Of a stretch of DNA of 64,000 bases, positions 34,415-43,332 are shown in pieces. The DNA comes from Cryobacterium sp. Y57 (GTDB taxonomy: Bacteria; Actinomycetota; Actinomycetes; Actinomycetales; Microbacteriaceae), in assembly GCF_002929505.1 (NCBI RefSeq), contig NZ_PJJL01000063.1, positions 57,366 through 121,365 of the forward strand, given 5' to 3'. The translations under genes were made by a program, and so were the position numbers. Under the pieces are notes generated by a model. It was not told where the DNA came from and ran no database searches. It saw only the letters and a list, made by a program, of their open reading frames with translations. Every line of letters begins with the position of its first letter. Position 1 is the first letter of the stretch.

Positions 34415-35203
34415 ATGACCGACGAGCCCCGCATTCTCACCGAGCGTCGCGGCCACATTCTGCTGATCGGGCTCAACCGGCCCGAAAAACGCAATGCCGC
34501 CGATTTCTCGCTGTTACAGCAGCTCGCGCTCGCTTACGGTGAGCTCGACCGCGACCCCGAGCTGCGTGTCGGCCTGGTCTACGCGGTCGGGGAGCACTTC
34601 ACGGCCGGACTCGACCTCGCCGATATCGGCCCAAGACTCGGCCCGAACGGGCTCGAAATGGTACCGGAGGGCGGCATCAACCCGTGGCAGGTAGATGGCC
34701 ACTCCCTCAGCAAACCGGTCGTCATCGCTGTGCAGGGCACCTGCCTCACCCTCGGCATCGAGCTGATGCTGGCGAGCGACATCGTGGTCGCCGCCGAATC
34801 GACTCGGTTCGGTCAGATCGAGGTCGCCAGGGGCATTCTGCCGTTCGGGGGCGCGACGATTCGGTTTCCGCGTGCAGCCGGCTGGGGCAATGCCATGCGC
34901 TGGCTGCTCACCGGCGACCTGTTCGATGCCGCCGAAGCGCACCGCCTCGGCCTGGTGCAGGAAATCGTGCCCGACGGCGCCCAGTTCGACCGGGCGCAGG
35001 AGCTCGCTGAGAAGATCGCGGCCCAGGCCCCGCTCGCCATCCAAGCCACCCTGGCCAACGCGCGCCTGGCCCAGCGGAGCGGTCCGGCATCTGCTGAAGC
35101 AGCACTGCAGCCGGCTCTCGCCCGTCTGGTAGCCACCGAAGACTCCCGCATCGGAATGCAGTCGTTCCTGACCCGGCTCCCCGCCGTCTTCCTCGGCCGC
35201 TAG
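34415..35203 (+). CDS. Enoyl-CoA hydratase/isomerase family (crotonase)
   Basis: 262 residues. Crotonase fold signatures: LIGLNRPEKRNAADFSLL, EHFTAGLDLADIG (oxyanion-hole segment), KPVVIAVQGTCLTLGIELMLASDIVVAAEST, and FGQIEVARGILPFGGATIRFPRAAGWGNAMRWLLTGDLFDAAEAHRLGLVQEIV. The catalytic Glu of classical hydratases (in the G-x-x-P-E region) is not obvious, so the exact reaction (hydration, isomerisation, hydrolysis) is open. TGGAGG precedes the ATG. Confidence 0.88.
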   Translation: MTDEPRILTERRGHILLIGLNRPEKRNAADFSLLQQLALAYGELDRDPELRVGLVYAVGEHFTAGLDLADIGPRLGPNGLEMVPEGGINPWQVDGHSLSKPVVIAVQGTCLTLGIELMLASDIVVAAESTRFGQIEVARGILPFGGATIRFPRAAGWGNAMRWLLTGDLFDAAEAHRLGLVQEIVPDGAQFDRAQELAEKIAAQAPLAIQATLANARLAQRSGPASAEAALQPALARLVATEDSRIGMQSFLTRLPAVFLGR

Positions 35204-35660
35204 TACCCCACGCCCCCTCACGCGTGGACGGGGCCTGGGCCCGGAACGCGGGCCCAGCTTATAAACCGGGCCCGCGTTCATAAGGTGGGCCCGGGGTCAC
35301 AGCGCTCGTTGCAAGCCAGATGGCCTGATTCCAGCCCCATTCTGCTTCCGCGTGCACGACGATAGCTTTTCGCCCAACGCCATCGGTCTTGATGGGCTTG
35401 TCAACGACAACAGCCCGCCGGCGTTCTGCATCGGATAATGCCGGCGGGGCTGGCTTGCCGATACGTCAACCGGCATTCAGCGCACGTGGAGAGTTTGCGG
35501 CAGGTGGCGATGTCTCAAATAAACTCGCACACTGAGTAAGAACGTCAGGGTAAGCTGCACTGATTCAAGCTCTCCACGTCTCGGCCAGCGACCACCAGCC
35601 CGAGCAGCCGTGGTCGGTTTTTCGTCACCAGGCCGGTACACCCCGAATCAAGGAGATTCA
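35204..35660. other. 457-bp intergenic stretch with repeats and a start-less open frame
   Basis: It holds the GGGCCC cluster (35235-35292) and, on the minus strand, a 69-codon open frame between stops (35259-35465) with no start codon that reads protein-like (LSDAERRRAVVV ... HAEAEWGWNQAIWLA), possibly a gene remnant. The last part carries the leader of the flavoprotein gene with AAGGAG at 35650-35655. No RNA gene or riboswitch is evident. Confidence 0.45.
35235..35292. repeat. Cluster of four GGGCCC palindromes
   Basis: GGGCCC occurs at 35237, 35250, 35268 and 35287. The first two form a hairpin CTGGGCCC (35235-35242) with GGGCCCAG (35250-35257) around a 7-base loop. The others can pair in alternative ways. 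It directly follows the enoyl-CoA hydratase gene, so a transcription-stop or binding-site role is possible. Confidence 0.7.
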
Positions 35661-37124
35661 ATGTCGAGTCAGAACTACGACGTCATCGTCATCGGCGGCG
35701 GAGCCGTCGGGGAGAACGTCGCCGACCGCACCGCCCAGGGCGGACTGCGCACGGTCCTCGTCGAGAGCGATCTGGTCGGCGGCGAGTGTTCGTATTGGGC
35801 CTGCATGCCGTCCAAAGTGCTGCTGCGCAGCGGCGCCGCCCTCGCTGCCGCCCGCCGGGTTCCGGGCGCCGCCGAGGCCGTCACGGGAAGCATCGACGTG
35901 CGGGCGACCCTCAAGCAACGCGACTCCATCACGAGCAACTGGAAAGACGACGGCCAGGCACAATGGCTGGAGTCGGCTGGCATCGGCCTCGTGCGTGGCC
36001 ATGCCCGTCTCACTGGAGTCAAAGAGGTCACCGTGACCGCACCGGATGGCGCGGTCACCGTTTTGACCGCCACCCATGCGGTCGTCGTCAGCACGGGGTC
36101 GGCGGCATTGCTGCCCGACATTGACGGTCTGAAAGAGATCGAGCCCTGGACCAGCCGCGATGCGACAAGCGCCCAGCAGATTCCGGAGCGTCTCGCCGTG
36201 ATCGGCGGCGGCGTCGTCGCCGCCGAGATGGCCGCCGCGTACTCTTCGCTCGGCTCGACGGTGACCGTGATCGCCCGCAGCGCGCTGCTCGGCAAGCAGG
36301 AACCCTTTGCGGGCGAACTCATCACCGCCGCGCTCGAGGAGAATGGGGTGACCGTACTCGTCGGCCCGTCCACCACGACAGCGCGCCGGGATGAAACCGG
36401 TACGGTCACGCTCACGCTCGATGACGGCACCACCGTTGCGGCCGACCAGGTGCTCGTGGCCATCGGTCGCACCGCGCACACCCACGACCTCGGCCTCGGC
36501 ACGGTCGGTCTCAACCCGGGTGACTGGCTCGTGGTCGACGACTCGCTGCTCGTGCAGGGCGACTCCCCCGCGCTGGCCGGCGACTGGCTCTATGCCACCG
36601 GCGACGTCAACCACCGGGCACTCCTCACACACCAGGGCAAATATCAGGCCCGCGCGGCCGGCGACGCGATCGTGACCCGTGCAGCCGGCACCCCGGTCGA
36701 TGATGTGCCCTGGGGCGCGCACGTGGCAACGGCCGACCACGCCGCCGTTCCGCAGGTGACCTTTACCGACCCGGAGGTTGCCTCGGTGGGGCTGACCGCA
36801 GCGTCCGCCGTGAAGGCGGGATATCGCATCCGCATACTGGATTACGACCTCGCCAACCTGGGTGGCGCCTCGGTACTCGCGGTCGGCTACGTCGGCAAGG
36901 CCCGAGCGATAGTCGATCTCGACCGGGAAGTCCTCCTCGGCGTTACCTTCGTTGGCCAAGACGTCGCCGAGCTGCTGCACTCGGCCACGGTCGCGATTGT
37001 CGGCGAAGTTCCCCTCAACCGCTTGTGGCACGCGGTACCAAGTTTTCCCACCCTCAGCGAAGTGTGGCTGCGCCTGCTCGAAGCCTACGGACGCCCGGGA
37101 TTCACCGACGAGACTTCACGGTAA
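35661..37124 (+). CDS. FAD-dependent pyridine nucleotide-disulfide oxidoreductase
   Basis: 487 residues from ATG 35661, chosen for AAGGAG at 35650. The N-terminal FAD motif is VIVIGGGAVGENVADRTAQGG and the redox disulfide lies in GGECSYWACMPSK, where the two cysteines are four residues apart as in lipoamide dehydrogenase and mercuric reductase. NAD(P) binding is in LAVIGGGVVAAEMAAAYSSLG; FAD closes with LYATGDVNHRALL; dimerisation domain follows. The C-terminal His-Glu pair of lipoamide dehydrogenases is not clear (NRLWHAVPSFPTLSEVWLRLLE), so the disulfide substrate is unknown. Confidence 0.88.
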   Translation: MSSQNYDVIVIGGGAVGENVADRTAQGGLRTVLVESDLVGGECSYWACMPSKVLLRSGAALAAARRVPGAAEAVTGSIDVRATLKQRDSITSNWKDDGQAQWLESAGIGLVRGHARLTGVKEVTVTAPDGAVTVLTATHAVVVSTGSAALLPDIDGLKEIEPWTSRDATSAQQIPERLAVIGGGVVAAEMAAAYSSLGSTVTVIARSALLGKQEPFAGELITAALEENGVTVLVGPSTTTARRDETGTVTLTLDDGTTVAADQVLVAIGRTAHTHDLGLGTVGLNPGDWLVVDDSLLVQGDSPALAGDWLYATGDVNHRALLTHQGKYQARAAGDAIVTRAAGTPVDDVPWGAHVATADHAAVPQVTFTDPEVASVGLTAASAVKAGYRIRILDYDLANLGGASVLAVGYVGKARAIVDLDREVLLGVTFVGQDVAELLHSATVAIVGEVPLNRLWHAVPSFPTLSEVWLRLLEAYGRPGFTDETSR

Positions 37125-37127
37125 GGC

Positions 37128-37487
37128 ATGCGTGGCATCCTCTTTGATTCACCGGTGAGCCGGGCAGGCTACCTCTACGCCACTGCAGTCGGGCTGGTCT
37201 GGGGGTCGATCTGGAGCACCGGGCGGGTCGAGAAGAGGGCAGGGTTGTTCGTGTTCCGCGGCATGCCACGATGGACCTTCGGTCGCGGCGGCTCCTGCGT
37301 TGGCGGCTGCTACCTCACCAACCAGAACGTCGCAGCCGGTGTGCTCGAGCATGAAGCCGTGCACAAACGTCAGTGGCAACGGTTCGGCATGGTCTTTCCG
37401 CTGCTGTACGCGGTAGCGGGGCGCAATCCGCTGAAGAACCGTTTTGAGATCGAGGCCGGCCTGAAAAAAGGTGGCTACCTGCGTTAG
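37128..37487 (+). CDS. Small protein with HExxH motif
   Basis: 119 residues starting 3 bp after the flavoprotein stop, so probably co-transcribed. It has one hydrophobic segment near the N-terminus (GYLYATAVGLVWGSIW), a Gly/Cys-rich turn (FGRGGSCVGGCYLT) and LEHEAVHKRQWQRFG, whose HEAVH is a zinc-peptidase-like HExxH. The C-terminus (NRFEIEAGLKKGGYL) contains a possible third ligand Glu. I do not recognise a characterised family; a membrane-linked zinc protein is inference. Confidence 0.72.
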   Translation: MRGILFDSPVSRAGYLYATAVGLVWGSIWSTGRVEKRAGLFVFRGMPRWTFGRGGSCVGGCYLTNQNVAAGVLEHEAVHKRQWQRFGMVFPLLYAVAGRNPLKNRFEIEAGLKKGGYLR

Positions 37488-37602
37488 AGCAGCGGCTGGC
37501 CGCCGCGGCGGCCAGCCATCCCTCGCGTGACGTTCACCCACCGACCAGAGCCAGCCCCCGATAGTCGATGTACGCCCCCTCGCGAGCAAAACACACACAA
37601 AA

Positions 37603-37633
37603 CCGCCCGGCCTGCAATCAGGCCGGGCGGTTT
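37603..37633. terminator. Bidirectional intrinsic terminator downstream of catalase
   Basis: Perfect 12-bp stem CCGCCCGGCCTG (37603-37614) and CAGGCCGGGCGG (37619-37630) with loop CAAT. On the minus strand TTTT follows directly, serving the catalase gene that ends at 37652. On the plus strand TTT follows, serving the HExxH gene. Confidence 0.92.
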
Positions 37634-37651
37634 CTATTCGTGCGGGTGCTT

Positions 37652-39142
37652 CTACTGGCCGGCGACGTATGCCGCATCGACCGCTGCCGCCTCGGCGAAA
37701 ACGGCGAGGTTAGCGCGCAGCTTGGCGCCGAGGTCGGCGTCAACGCTGGTCCAGTACCAGATTGCCCGCTCGGTGACCTCGGGGCGGGTCACGCCGCTGA
37801 TGGCACCGGTGATGGTGTCGAGAAGACGCGCTTTGGCGCCATCGTCGTAGACCTCGCGGTAGAGCGTTCCGGCCTGGCCGAAGTCGCTGTCCTCGCTGCG
37901 CAGGGTCGCCGCGGCACGCAGCAGAGTCCCGTCGTCCTCCCACGCGCCCTCACCGGCAGCCGCCGGGTCGGCGACGGGGCCACCGAGGGAGTTCGGCGCG
38001 TAGTTCGGTACGCTCGGTGCGTTGAAGTGGTGGCGCTGCGAGCCATCCTGTGAGTAGTTGTTGAGCGGGCTCTTGGGAGCATTGATCGGCAGCTGCGCGT
38101 AGTTGGTGCCCACGCGGTAGCGCTGAGCGTCTGGGTAGGAGAAGATACGCGCCATGAGCATCTTGTCGGGGCTCGCCGCAATGCCGGGCACGAAGTTGGC
38201 CGGCGAGAACGCCGCCTGCTCGATCTCAGCGAAGAAGTTCTCCGGGTTGCGGTTGAGGGTGTGGGTGCCGACCGGGATCAGCGGGAAGTCGGCGTGCGGC
38301 CAGACCTTGGTCACGTCAAACGGGTTGAACCGGTAGGTTTTGCCCTGTTCGTACGGCATGACCTGCACAGACACGTTCCACGACGGGAAGTTGCCGGCGG
38401 CGATCGCGTCGGACAGGTCCCGACGGTAGTAGTCGGCATCCGCTCCGGCGAGGAGTTCGGCCTCTGACCCTTCCATCTCGACGTTGCCCTGGTTGGATTC
38501 GAAGTGGTACTTCACCCAGAAACGCTCGCCCGCGGCGTTGATCCACTGGTAGGTGTGCGAACCGAAGCCCGGCATCTCACGCCACGAGCGCGGCAGGCCG
38601 CGGTCACCCATGAGGTAGGTGACCTGGTGGGCTGACTCCGGAGACAACGTCCAGAAGTCCCACTGCATGGTCGCATCGCGCAGGCCCGTGCCCGGCAGGC
38701 GCTTCTGCGAGTGGATGAAGTCGGGAAACTTGATGCCGTCGCGGACGAAGAATACCGGGGTATTATTGCCGACGATGTCGTAGTTGCCCTCGGTCGTGTA
38801 GAACTTGACCGAGAAACCGCGCACGTCGCGCCAGGTGTCCGGACTGCCCTGCTCGCCGGCGACGCTGGAGAAACGCTGCAGGGTCGGCGTGACCGTGCCC
38901 GGCTGGAACACGGCCGCGCGGGTGTACTTCGAGACGTCGCCGGTGACGACGAACTCGCCGTGCGCTCCGCCGCCCTTGGCGTGCACGATGCGCTCCGGAA
39001 TGCGCTCGCGGTTGAACTGGGCGAGCTTCTCGACTAGGTAGCGGTCGTGCAGCGCGATGACGCCGTCGGCGCCAGTGGTGAGGGAGTGCGCGTCGCTCGC
39101 GACGGGCGTTCCCGTCTGGTCAGTAGTGGGCTTGATAGTCAT
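37652..39142 (-). CDS. katA: Monofunctional heme catalase
   Basis: 496 residues from ATG 39142, which has AAGGAG upstream; longer in-frame extensions lack it. Catalytic His54 in [14 protein letters not shown], Asn region [24 protein letters not shown], and the heme-ligand Tyr in [21 protein letters not shown]. This is a small-subunit clade catalase that converts hydrogen peroxide to water and oxygen. The Fur-type regulator gene lies 47 bp upstream on the same strand, as in many actinobacterial catalase loci. Confidence 0.96.
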   Translation of the reverse strand: MTIKPTTDQTGTPVASDAHSLTTGADGVIALHDRYLVEKLAQFNRERIPERIVHAKGGGAHGEFVVTGDVSKYTRAAVFQPGTVTPTLQRFSSVAGEQGSPDTWRDVRGFSVKFYTTEGNYDIVGNNTPVFFVRDGIKFPDFIHSQKRLPGTGLRDATMQWDFWTLSPESAHQVTYLMGDRGLPRSWREMPGFGSHTYQWINAAGERFWVKYHFESNQGNVEMEGSEAELLAGADADYYRRDLSDAIAAGNFPSWNVSVQVMPYEQGKTYRFNPFDVTKVWPHADFPLIPVGTHTLNRNPENFFAEIEQAAFSPANFVPGIAASPDKMLMARIFSYPDAQRYRVGTNYAQLPINAPKSPLNNYSQDGSQRHHFNAPSVPNYAPNSLGGPVADPAAAGEGAWEDDGTLLRAAATLRSEDSDFGQAGTLYREVYDDGAKARLLDTITGAISGVTRPEVTERAIWYWTSVDADLGAKLRANLAVFAEAAAVDAAYVAGQ

Positions 39143-39189
39143 AGTGCTCCTTGAGGGTGGATCAGCAACGCGTCGTTGACGGTGGAAAG

Positions 39190-39669
39190 CTAGGGGAGAG
39201 CGGTTTCGAATTGGCACTGGGCGCAGAGGCCCCAGTAGATGACCTCGGCGGCGCGCACGTCGAAGCCGAGCGCATCCGCCGGAGTGAGGCAGGGAGAGTG
39301 ACCGACGGCGCAGTCCACGTCGTGCACTACGCCGCAGCGGGTGCAGACGATGTGGTGGTGATTGTCACCGACCCGGCGTTCGAACAGTGCTGGCGAGCCG
39401 GCCGGTTCGATTTTGCGTACAATCCCTGCGGTGGTGAACGAGGCCAGCACTCCATAGACCGCCTGGAGTGACGTGCCCGGCAGTTCTTCGCGCACAGCGC
39501 CGAACAGTGCATCGGCGGTGGCGTGCGACCGCTCGGCGAGGGCCCGCAGCACGGCCAGACGCGGTGCGGTCACCTTGAGTCCAGCCGAGCGGATACCGCC
39601 CTCGAGCAACCCGGCGTCGGCTACAGCCGGGCGTTCGTCTGCGCCGTAGCTCAATTCGGGTGTCGACAT
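39190..39669 (-). CDS. Fur-family regulator (peroxide/iron sensing)
   Basis: 159 residues: N-terminal winged helix ([48 protein letters not shown]) and C-terminal sensor domain with [10 protein letters not shown] (His104-106, C109, C112) and CAQC (C149, C152), the two CxxC zinc sites. Placed directly before catalase on the same strand, it resembles FurA/CatR/PerR-type repressors that derepress catalase on peroxide. A palindromic operator lies upstream (39687-39709), consistent with autoregulation. Confidence 0.9.
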   Translation of the reverse strand: MSTPELSYGADERPAVADAGLLEGGIRSAGLKVTAPRLAVLRALAERSHATADALFGAVREELPGTSLQAVYGVLASFTTAGIVRKIEPAGSPALFERRVGDNHHHIVCTRCGVVHDVDCAVGHSPCLTPADALGFDVRAAEVIYWGLCAQCQFETALP

Positions 39670-39686
39670 GCTCCGAGCCTAGCATT

Positions 39687-39709
39687 TTGTTTTGAGTAAT
39701 TCAAAACAA
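39687..39709. promoter_or_regulatory. Putative Fur-type operator
   Basis: Perfect inverted repeat TTGTTTTGA (39687-39695), spacer GTAAT, TCAAAACAA (39701-39709). It lies 18 bp before the fur start and 56 bp before the divergent MMPL start, and its AT-rich 9-5-9 form fits Fur/PerR-family operators. It could regulate both directions. Confidence 0.72.
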
Positions 39710-39764
39710 TTGTGCACTCGTTTAGCTAGCTAGGATAGCGATCAGTGACATTCTGGGAGGAACA

Positions 39765-41822
39765 GTGCTCGCGATCACCCGCTTTATCTCCGGCAAACGC
39801 ACCGCCTGGGCGGTGTTGCTCGGAACAATCGTTGCCGTGGGATTACTGTTCACCCTGCTTCCGGCCAATGACTCCGCAGATTTTCCAGCCGCGGGGTTGC
39901 CGGAAAGCAGCCAGGCCGCCCGGGTCACCGAGCTGCTCACCACGTTTCCTTCCGCCGATCAGACCGCTGCGATCGTGGTTTGGTCCCGGGACGGCGCCGG
40001 CCTGACCGCGGCCGACAAGGCGGCAATCACCGCCGCGGCAGCGCAGCTCGGTGCCGCGTCGATCGCCCCGCGCGCGGCAACGCCGCTCTTCAGCGACGAC
40101 GGTCAGGCTGCACTGAGCGTGGTGCCATTACAGGCCCTCGGGGCGACGGCCGATATTGAGAAGACGGCCACCGCTATCCGTTCTCTGGCGTCGACCGCGC
40201 TGCCCGGAGGGCTGACCGCCTACGTCACCGGGCCAGTCGGTTTTCAGGCCGACATCACCAATGCCTTCGCCGGAGCCGACTTTCGCCTGCTGCTGGTGAC
40301 CGTGATCGTCGTCGCGGTGCTGCTCATCGTGACCTATCGCAGCCCAGTACTGTGGATCGTGCCGCTCGTCGTGGTCGGCCTCGCCGACGGCCTGGCCGGC
40401 AAGGTAGCCAGCGCGCTGGCCGAACCGCTCGGTTTCGCCCTCGATGCCTCGATCTCAGGAATTCTCTCCGTGCTCGTGTTCGGCGCCGGCACCAACTACG
40501 CCCTGCTGCTCGTGGCGCGCTACCGCGAAGAATTGCTGCATACCGAGAATCGCAACGTAGCGATGCGTACCGCAGTGACGAGCGCCGGCCCGGCCATCGC
40601 GGCCAGCGGCGGCACGGTCGCGCTGAGCCTTCTCACCTTGGTGTTCGCGGAACTCGCCGGCAACCGGGCCCTCGGTATTGCGTGCGCCATCGGCGTGATC
40701 ATCGCCATCCTGTTCGCCCTGCTCGTGCTGCCGGCAGCCCTCGTGGTGTGCGGTCGCGGCCTGTTCTGGCCGTTCATTCCGCGCGTGCAGGCTCAGACAG
40801 CGCCAACGCGCACCGGTTTCTGGACACGGCTCGGCCGGGGCGTGTCCCAGCACCCGGTGATCATCACGGTCGTCTCGGTTCTGGCGATCGGCGCTCTCGC
40901 TTTCGGGCTGAACGGCGCCGCGGTCGGGCTGTCCCAGGCCGACCAACTGCTCGGCAACCCGGAATCGGTCGTTGCGCAGCGCATCGTGGACGCGTCGTTT
41001 TCGGCGGGGCTGACCAGCCAAACCGTTGTGTTGGCGCCGGAAACGGCATCCGCTGACACCGTGGCGGTCGCTCTGGCCACCCCCGGAGTTTCTGCGGCGG
41101 TCGCCGGTGAGAACGCCGGCGGCCTGACCCGCATCGACGTCACGCTCGACAGTGAACCGGGCAGCGACGCAACGTTCGCGACCATCGCCGCCCTGCGCAC
41201 CGATATAGCGGATGCCCCCGGCGCCGTTTCGCAATCACTGGTCGGTGGCAGCGACGCCACGGCGCTCGACACGAAGACCAGCGCCGAGCGCGATCAGCGT
41301 CTGATCCTGCCGCTGATCCTCGGCATCGTCTTTCTGATTCTGGCGCTGTTACTGCGCTCGATCGTGGCACCGGTACTGCTCATTGCCACGGTGCTCGCCA
41401 CCTTCTTCGCCAGCCTGGGCGCTTCCAACCTGATCTTTCACAACCTGCTCGGATTTGCCGCATTCGACACCAACGTCGTTTTGTTTGCGTTCCTGTTCCT
41501 GGTGGCGCTCGGCGTGGACTACAACATCTTCCTGACGACGCGTGCCCGCGAAGAGGCGCGGCGCTACGGCACCCGCGAGGGAATGGTACGGGCGCTGTCC
41601 TCGACCGGCGCCGTGATCACGAGCGCCGGCATTTTGATCGCCGCCGTGTTCGCCGTGCTCGGGGTGCTCCCTGTTGTTGCTCTTACCCAGATCGGTGTGA
41701 TCGTCTGCATCGGCGTGTTGCTGGACACCCTGGTCGTGCGCACCGTGCTCGTGCCGGCCCTGGTCTTTCTGTTCGATGACCGGTTCTGGTGGCCGTCCAA
41801 CCCGGTGGCGACGCGTCAGTAG
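39765..41822 (+). CDS. MMPL-family membrane transporter
   Basis: 685 residues from GTG 39765 with GGGAGGAA upstream. One helix, a soluble loop (40-165), then helices with GAGTNYALLLVARYREEL (about residue 243), and after a second loop the mirror segment FLVALGVDYNIFLTTRAREEARRYGTREGMVRAL. The twin GxxxDY/NY motifs are the proton-relay sites of RND/MMPL exporters. Relatives export lipids, siderophores or drugs. Location opposite the Fur-type gene suggests stress or iron control; the substrate is unknown. Confidence 0.9.
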   Translation: MLAITRFISGKRTAWAVLLGTIVAVGLLFTLLPANDSADFPAAGLPESSQAARVTELLTTFPSADQTAAIVVWSRDGAGLTAADKAAITAAAAQLGAASIAPRAATPLFSDDGQAALSVVPLQALGATADIEKTATAIRSLASTALPGGLTAYVTGPVGFQADITNAFAGADFRLLLVTVIVVAVLLIVTYRSPVLWIVPLVVVGLADGLAGKVASALAEPLGFALDASISGILSVLVFGAGTNYALLLVARYREELLHTENRNVAMRTAVTSAGPAIAASGGTVALSLLTLVFAELAGNRALGIACAIGVIIAILFALLVLPAALVVCGRGLFWPFIPRVQAQTAPTRTGFWTRLGRGVSQHPVIITVVSVLAIGALAFGLNGAAVGLSQADQLLGNPESVVAQRIVDASFSAGLTSQTVVLAPETASADTVAVALATPGVSAAVAGENAGGLTRIDVTLDSEPGSDATFATIAALRTDIADAPGAVSQSLVGGSDATALDTKTSAERDQRLILPLILGIVFLILALLLRSIVAPVLLIATVLATFFASLGASNLIFHNLLGFAAFDTNVVLFAFLFLVALGVDYNIFLTTRAREEARRYGTREGMVRALSSTGAVITSAGILIAAVFAVLGVLPVVALTQIGVIVCIGVLLDTLVVRTVLVPALVFLFDDRFWWPSNPVATRQ

Positions 41823-43255
41823 GTTGACGCCGGCTCGGGCGGTATTCGCTCCTGCCAGCGGATGCGCCGCTCCAGTTGCGCGCCGAGCGCGAGCAGCGTG
41901 GCCTCGCCGCCCGGCCGGCCGATGAGCTGCACCCCCATCGGCAGGCCGTTCTCGGTTTGGTGCACCGGAAGCACGATCGCCGGCAGTCCGCTCACGTTGA
42001 TCATCGAGGTGAACGGCGTGTACTGCACCTGCTGGGCGAAGTTCGCCTCCGCGTCGTGCGCGTCGTACCATCCGACCGGCCGCGGGGTCAGGGCCATGGC
42101 CGGGGTCAGCACGGCATCGAATTTCGACAGTTGCTGAATGAACGACCGCTCGAACGCGGTCAGCGCGGCGAGCGCCTCACCAAGGTTGCGCGCGCTGAGA
42201 TTTCGGCCCCGGGCGAGCAGCCACTGGGTCAACGGTTCGAGCAGGGCGATGTCGGCCTCGGTCTCGGCCGGGATACTCGCCGCGCCAGCCTGCCAGATGG
42301 TGCGAAACGCCGGCCCGTAGCTCGGGTCGGGCACAAGCGCCGTCTCTTCGAGGCCGTGGTGCAGCGCGGCGAATCCGGCGACGGCCAAGTCGAGCGCCTC
42401 CTGCGCTTCGGGGGCGATTTCGATGGAGTAGTCGTTGTCCCAGGCCGAGGTCGTCATGACGCCGAGCTGAAACCGGCCCTCGCCCCGCACAGCCGCTGCC
42501 AGCAGCGGCGTCTGATCATCGGGGGCCCGCAGTGCGTAGTAATGGTTGGGGTGACTGTCCCGGGGCGCGATCATGGCATCGAGCAGGAGGGCGGCATCCG
42601 CTACAGTGCGAGCGAGCGGGCCACCCACAGAGAGGCCGGCGAGCTTGTCGATGCCGGAAGCGGCAGGCACACGCCCGCGACTGGGCTTGAGGCCGACGAG
42701 GCCGCAGGCGGCCGCCGGAATGCGGATTGACCCGCCGCCGTCGGAGCCCGGCGCGAACGGGAGCAAGCGCGCTGCGACCGCAACAGCGGCGCCGCCGCTG
42801 GATCCGCCGGCACCGAGCGCGAGGTTCCACGGGGTGCGGGCGGGCGGGGAAGCCAGGCTTTCGGTGTACGAGGCGAGCCCGAATTCGGGCGTGTTGGTTT
42901 TACCGAGGCTGACTCCCCCGGCGTCATCGAGTGCCTGCACCAGATCGTCGGACCGGTCGGGCACATAGTCGGCGAACAGGCGCGACCCGAACCCGGCGTG
43001 CACCCCTGCACGCTGGTTGAGGTCTTTGTCGGCGAAGGGGAGGCCCCACAGCGGCACGGTGCGCGGTATCTGCTCTTCAACGAAGCGGGCCCGGGCCCGG
43101 GCGGCATCCGCGGTCACGGTGACGAAGGCGCCGAGCGTTGGATTGAATTTCTCGATGCGGGCCAGGTAGTGCTCGGTGAGCTCGCACGGGCTGATCTCCC
43201 GCCGCTGCAGGGCCTGCCATTGTTCCAGGGCGGTCAGTTCGTGTGGATCAGCCAT
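41816..43255 (-). CDS. Amidase signature family enzyme
   Basis: 479 residues. Catalytic Ser-cisSer-Lys triad is visible: Lys in SLGKTNTPEFGLASYTES, Ser in GAGGSSGGAAVAVAARLLPFAPGSDGGGSIRIPAA. The C-terminal GLPAIVLPVHQTENGLPMGVQLIGRPGGEATLLALGAQLE is the usual closing segment. These enzymes hydrolyse amides to acids and ammonia. It is not GatA, as no gatC/gatB are adjacent. Its end overlaps the convergent MMPL gene by 7 bp. Confidence 0.92.
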   Translation of the reverse strand: MADPHELTALEQWQALQRREISPCELTEHYLARIEKFNPTLGAFVTVTADAARARARFVEEQIPRTVPLWGLPFADKDLNQRAGVHAGFGSRLFADYVPDRSDDLVQALDDAGGVSLGKTNTPEFGLASYTESLASPPARTPWNLALGAGGSSGGAAVAVAARLLPFAPGSDGGGSIRIPAAACGLVGLKPSRGRVPAASGIDKLAGLSVGGPLARTVADAALLLDAMIAPRDSHPNHYYALRAPDDQTPLLAAAVRGEGRFQLGVMTTSAWDNDYSIEIAPEAQEALDLAVAGFAALHHGLEETALVPDPSYGPAFRTIWQAGAASIPAETEADIALLEPLTQWLLARGRNLSARNLGEALAALTAFERSFIQQLSKFDAVLTPAMALTPRPVGWYDAHDAEANFAQQVQYTPFTSMINVSGLPAIVLPVHQTENGLPMGVQLIGRPGGEATLLALGAQLERRIRWQERIPPEPASTY

Positions 43256-43332
43256 GATCCGAGCCTAGTTCGACCGGGCCCGGTGATCGGCCACCTCTGG
43301 TCATGTTCGATTCGGGAGGCTAACCTCAAGCC

